Assembly: GCA_020721025.1 (NCBI GenBank)
Contig: DYNO01000147.1
Coordinates: 1 to 8,326, forward strand
Direction of reading: 5' to 3'
Length of the DNA: 8,326 bases
Source: Thiomargarita sp.
Lineage (GTDB): Bacteria; Pseudomonadota; Gammaproteobacteria; Beggiatoales; Beggiatoaceae
The notes under the pieces are model-generated. The model worked only from the letters and a program-made list of their open reading frames with translations, was not told the DNA's origin and searched no databases. The stretch's first letter is position 1. Each line of letters begins with the position of its first letter. A program made the translations under genes and the position numbers. Below, one piece after another: positions 4,828 through 8,326 of the stretch.

Positions 4828-7662
4828 ATGACATATCTCTTTCGTATTCTATTAATTTTATTTGGATATTTTCTGATTCTCCCGACTCACGCACAGGACA
4901 CATTAAAAATTGTCGCCAGTGACGAATGGGGGGTTGAATTGGAATTGCAACTTGCCGTACCTCAAGTACAACTCACTGAATTAACAGGCGATGATCAACA
5001 ATCTTATTTACGGTTGCAGATTGCTGACTGGTTTACGACCGATAAAGTGGGCTTTCCCGAACTGCCGCGTATTGCCACCTTGTTGCAAGTGCCTGAATCA
5101 GGTGAATTACATGCCACTGTGTTAACACAACAGGAACATCAGGCATTTGTCCCCGCCATTTATCCCGTACCCACTGTGACGCAACATTCTGGGCAAGGCG
5201 TTGAACAATTTACTAAAAATACTGCTGCCTATGCGATGCCCCAATTATATCCAGAGCAATTGATTGAAATTGAACCGCGGGAAATATGGCGGAATGTTCC
5301 AGTGGCGCGGATTAAAGTTCACCCATTTCGCTGGAATCCTCAAACGCGTGAATTACGTTATCTGACGCAACTGCGCTTTCGGATTGATTTTTCTCAGGCG
5401 TTGCCCCCTGCGGTTGAAAATCAACATGAACCACTGACTCCATTATTGCGCCGCGCCATTAACGGTTATACGCCGCGTCAAACCACCGTCAGAGAAAATG
5501 CCACTGCGCCCACTTCGAGCCTCTATCCGCAACGCTACAGTGTGCAAATGACGATTAAGGACACGGGCATGATTCGCCTAGGTTATGCCGATTTACTTGC
5601 CGCCGGACTGCCGGAGGCTTGCTTGCGACAAGGGCAATTTGTGATTCATTCCCAAGGGCAACAACTCATTCCGCAAATAGTGATGAATAACGGACGCACC
5701 TTTAGCGAAACCGACAGTTTAGAATTTTACGCCACCAGCTTGACGAATGCGTTTACTGACAACAACTTGTATCAGCTAGATTGTTGGCAATTTTCCGCAG
5801 CCACCGCGCAACCGACTTCAGCCAGTTTAACTCCGACCCGTTGGGGTAATTTTATCAATGGCGGTTTAACGGGTACATTTCCTCAAGTCACCACGTTTAA
5901 TGAAACAATTCGGCTAGAAAAAGATTTAGAATTATGGGAAGAAACCCCCGGCGCACCGGCGAAAGACTTTGTATTTTGGAAAAAAATCACTGCCCCCGCG
6001 GTTCATGACATCACTTTTACATTGACCGCGCCCGTCGCCACTTCCACCTTGCCCGTTACCGTGAAAGTGATGCAACAAGGACGTACCACCGCTGAACCGT
6101 ATCCCAATCATCACACGGCAGTTTTATTGAACGGGCAGACGTTGGGAGATTTCTTCTGGCACGCAGACGGAGCAGTGTTACAAACTTTGTCCACTGCTGC
6201 CAATAATTTAACCAATGGAAATAACAAGCTAACCATTAAATCGGTGGGCGATACCGGTGCGACGGTCGATGTGGTTTATTCCAATTGGGCGGAATTGACT
6301 TATGAACGTCAATTGGTTGCCAACAAATTACCCATGACATTTACCTTGCAAGGTGAGGGCAGACGACAAATCATTCTCAGTCAAATCAGTGCCCCAGCAG
6401 TACGTCTGTTTGATATCACTGACCCAGCGCATTTTAAAGAAGTGATCAATTACGGTTGGAATCCTGCGGACAAAACATTAATTTTTGAAGATGATATCAG
6501 CGTCAAAAAAACTTATTACCTATTGGCAAATACCCAATTTACCCAAGCGACCAATTTAAAAACGGTGGTAACCCATCAGTTACGTCAAATGAATCAAGGG
6601 GCAGATTACATTTTAATCACGCCAAAAGCCTTTGCTACCGCCGCCGCACCCTTGGTGACTCATCGCAACAATCAGGGTTTACGAGCGCAACTGGTGATTT
6701 TAGAAGATATTTATGACGAATTTGGTTATGGTTTCCCCGTGCCCCAAGCGATCAAAAATTTCCTCAGTTACGCCTATCAAAATTGGCAAGCTCCCGCCCC
6801 CAGTTACGTGGTGTTATTTGGCAATGCCTCATTAGATTATAAAAATATAGGGAAACATACCAAGGCGAACTTACTCCCGCCCTATGTGATTGCGACCGAA
6901 TTTGGTTTGGCAGCGAATGAAAATTGGTACGTGAATGGCAATGACCGCCTGCCAGAAATGATGCTCGGACGGTTGCCGGCGGGAACAGCCAAGGAAGTCA
7001 GCACGATTGTGCGGAAAATCATCACCTATGAAACCACCCCCGCATTGCCAGATAAAATGCTATTTATTGCCGATAGTTACCCAGAATTTGACGATGCCAA
7101 CAATCAAGTCGCGGCACTGGTTCCCCCGGCAATTACGGTCAACAAAGTGTATTTAGGGAAATATCCACAAACGACTGAGGGAGTCACGCAAGCCACCAAT
7201 GACATTATTTCATATTTTGATCAGGGCATGAGCATGGTGCAATACATGGGACATGGCACGACAGTCTTATGGGCAAATACCAAACATCAACGCTTGTTTG
7301 AACCCAGTACCATTGACAAATTACAGCCAAATAATCAACCCACCTTCATTTCGGTGCTGAATTGCCTCAACGGTAATTTTATGGATACCATCAATCAAGC
7401 CCTAAGTTCGCAATTTGTTTTGGCAGAGGGTAGGGGAGCGATAGGTGTTTTTGCCCCGACCAGTTTAGGTTATTTACGGCAATATCAAATTGTGGATGGA
7501 GAGCTATTTAAATTATTGTTTACCGACAATGTGCGCGGGTTGGGGGAATTAACCACACAATCGAAAGTGCGAGCATTTACCCAAGGAGCACCGGCACATT
7601 TATTGGACACTTTGGTATTAATTGGCGATCCCGCCACCAAGCTGAAATTAGGCGTGTATTAA
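4828..7662 (+). CDS. Exported C25 (gingipain-type) cysteine peptidase
   Basis: A protein of 944 residues from ATG 4828 (948 from ATG 4816). A signal peptide covers about 1-22 (hydrophobic RILLILFGYFLILP, cleavage near THA). A gingipain-like propeptide region follows (about 35-215, with SYLRLQIADWF and GFPELPRIATLLQVP). A beta-rich middle spans about 235-585 (VQMTIKDTGMIRLGYADLL). The C25 domain runs from about 592 (YILITPKAF) to the end. The catalytic His is His809 in YMGHGT and the nucleophile Cys846 in SVLNCLNG, 37 residues apart, close to the spacing in gingipains. LFGNASLDYK, LGRLPAG and the closing LIGDPATKLKLG are further family signatures. Unlike Bacteroidetes gingipains there is no Ig-like or type IX sorting domain after the catalytic domain. 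The protein would be exported to the periplasm or beyond. The substrate is unknown; self-processing of the propeptide is expected from the family. Confidence 0.88.
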   Translation: MTYLFRILLILFGYFLILPTHAQDTLKIVASDEWGVELELQLAVPQVQLTELTGDDQQSYLRLQIADWFTTDKVGFPELPRIATLLQVPESGELHATVLTQQEHQAFVPAIYPVPTVTQHSGQGVEQFTKNTAAYAMPQLYPEQLIEIEPREIWRNVPVARIKVHPFRWNPQTRELRYLTQLRFRIDFSQALPPAVENQHEPLTPLLRRAINGYTPRQTTVRENATAPTSSLYPQRYSVQMTIKDTGMIRLGYADLLAAGLPEACLRQGQFVIHSQGQQLIPQIVMNNGRTFSETDSLEFYATSLTNAFTDNNLYQLDCWQFSAATAQPTSASLTPTRWGNFINGGLTGTFPQVTTFNETIRLEKDLELWEETPGAPAKDFVFWKKITAPAVHDITFTLTAPVATSTLPVTVKVMQQGRTTAEPYPNHHTAVLLNGQTLGDFFWHADGAVLQTLSTAANNLTNGNNKLTIKSVGDTGATVDVVYSNWAELTYERQLVANKLPMTFTLQGEGRRQIILSQISAPAVRLFDITDPAHFKEVINYGWNPADKTLIFEDDISVKKTYYLLANTQFTQATNLKTVVTHQLRQMNQGADYILITPKAFATAAAPLVTHRNNQGLRAQLVILEDIYDEFGYGFPVPQAIKNFLSYAYQNWQAPAPSYVVLFGNASLDYKNIGKHTKANLLPPYVIATEFGLAANENWYVNGNDRLPEMMLGRLPAGTAKEVSTIVRKIITYETTPALPDKMLFIADSYPEFDDANNQVAALVPPAITVNKVYLGKYPQTTEGVTQATNDIISYFDQGMSMVQYMGHGTTVLWANTKHQRLFEPSTIDKLQPNNQPTFISVLNCLNGNFMDTINQALSSQFVLAEGRGAIGVFAPTSLGYLRQYQIVDGELFKLLFTDNVRGLGELTTQSKVRAFTQGAPAHLLDTLVLIGDPATKLKLGVY

Positions 7663-7696
7663 AACCCTGCGTTGCGTGCGACAGAACCCAATATTT

Positions 7697-7714
7697 TGAA
7701 ATTTAAGTATTTCA
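7697..7714. repeat. Short AT-rich inverted repeat after the peptidase
   Basis: TGAAAT (7697-7702) and ATTTCA (7709-7714) form a 6-bp stem with a 6-nt loop in the 107-nt gap between the peptidase and the methyltransferase. It lacks GC content and a T run, so it is not a convincing terminator. It could equally be a binding site or chance. Confidence 0.2.
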
Positions 7715-7769
7715 CGAGTCTGAACCGTCATGTCGTGCGCTAACGTATTCAAATCACAGCACTTTGCTT

Positions 7770-8326
7770 ATGCCTCATACGTCTGAAAAAACAATCGTGA
7801 CAAAAACAGCAAAACCGTTTTTAAAATGGGTAGGCGGCAAAAATCAATTATTAGAACAGTTTAACAACTACTATCCTGCGGAACTCAAAAATGGTGTTAT
7901 CAAAAATTATGTCGAGCCGTTTTTAGGGGGCGGTGCAGTATTTTTCGATATTGCCCAAAAATTTAACATTGAGCGTGCCTATCTATCAGATATCAATCAA
8001 GATTTGATTCTGACCTACCAAGTGATTCAACAACAGCCGGATAATTTACTTGAACATCTTGCTCACTATCAAAAACGTTATGATCAAACTGAACAAGAAC
8101 AACGCAATGAATTATTTTTGACCATGCGTACTGAGTTTAATGAGCAACGATTTGAGATTGATTATCAGAAGCTATCCGACCACGCAATATTACGAGTAGC
8201 GTTGTTGATTGCATTGAATAAAACATGTTTCAATGGCTTGTTTCGTTTGAATTCTAAAGGGGCGTTCAATGTGCCGATCCTAAAAAGTTATGAATTGTTC
8301 GGACAAGATGTGCGAATGATTCTCAC
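7770..8326 (+). CDS. dam: Dam-type DNA adenine-N6 methyltransferase, N-terminal 185 residues (3' end outside window)
   Basis: The frame is open from ATG 7770 to the window edge. The family's AdoMet-binding motifs are in order: FLKWVGGK at 17-24 (motif X), EPFLGGGAVFF at 49-59 (motif I, FxGxG), and SDIN at 73-76 (motif II). The conserved NKTCFNGLFR is at 150-159, followed by NSKGAFNVP. The catalytic DPPY motif is expected further on and lies outside the window, so activity cannot be confirmed. These are features of Dam/DpnIIA-like enzymes, which methylate the adenine of GATC; the target here is assumed from the family. No ribosome site precedes ATG 7770, and GTG 7797 is an alternative start that keeps motif X. 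A restriction gene could lie downstream, so a solitary Dam and an R-M methylase cannot be told apart. Confidence 0.87.
   Translation, partial: MPHTSEKTIVTKTAKPFLKWVGGKNQLLEQFNNYYPAELKNGVIKNYVEPFLGGGAVFFDIAQKFNIERAYLSDINQDLILTYQVIQQQPDNLLEHLAHYQKRYDQTEQEQRNELFLTMRTEFNEQRFEIDYQKLSDHAILRVALLIALNKTCFNGLFRLNSKGAFNVPILKSYELFGQDVRMIL

Noticed and set aside
5932..6114. A 60-codon - strand open frame with Gly-rich product
   Set aside because: It is antisense to the peptidase coding region; its composition simply reflects the reverse complement of that gene.

Overview
The window looks like a moderately AT-rich gammaproteobacterial chromosome. The mix of an IS200/IS605 TnpB tail, roadblock/small-GTPase genes, stand-alone chemoreceptor zinc-binding (CZB) proteins and a large gingipain-like peptidase would fit the Thiotrichales/Beggiatoaceae type of sulfur bacterium. 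That placement is an inference from gene content, not a phylogenetic result. All recognised genes are on the + strand.

Left edge (1-267): the last 29 codons of a TnpB RNA-guided nuclease, followed by a structured right end that should encode its omega/reRNA. Positions 365-1130 hold a roadblock/LC7 (MglB-like) protein and a small CZB protein. Positions 1131-1689 hold no confident gene. They contain a degraded reading frame, a long AT-rich hairpin, and a second, diverged and tnpB-less copy of the IS right-end/omegaRNA element (1439-1602), followed by a perfect -10 box ahead of the next gene.

Centre (1690-4580): a compact same-strand gene run. It comprises a pseudo-receiver/winged-helix-like protein, an MglA/CvnD-type small GTPase 5 nt downstream, a second CZB paralogue (about half identical to the first), and a secreted HlyD/RND-type periplasmic adaptor whose start overlaps the CZB stop by 7 nt. 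With the upstream roadblock gene this resembles the actinobacterial 'conservon' (roadblock, winged-helix DUF742, GTPase). Here CZB proteins sit where the conservon has a sensor kinase. My working hypothesis is a zinc- or oxidant-responsive GTPase switch, possibly with an envelope output through the adaptor. No such link is proven by the sequence.

Right side (4581-8326): a 247-nt spacer, an exported C25 (gingipain-type) cysteine peptidase with its His/Cys pair intact and no C-terminal sorting domain, and the 5' two-thirds or so of a Dam-type adenine methyltransferase that runs off the window. There are no tRNA or rRNA genes and no CRISPR array.
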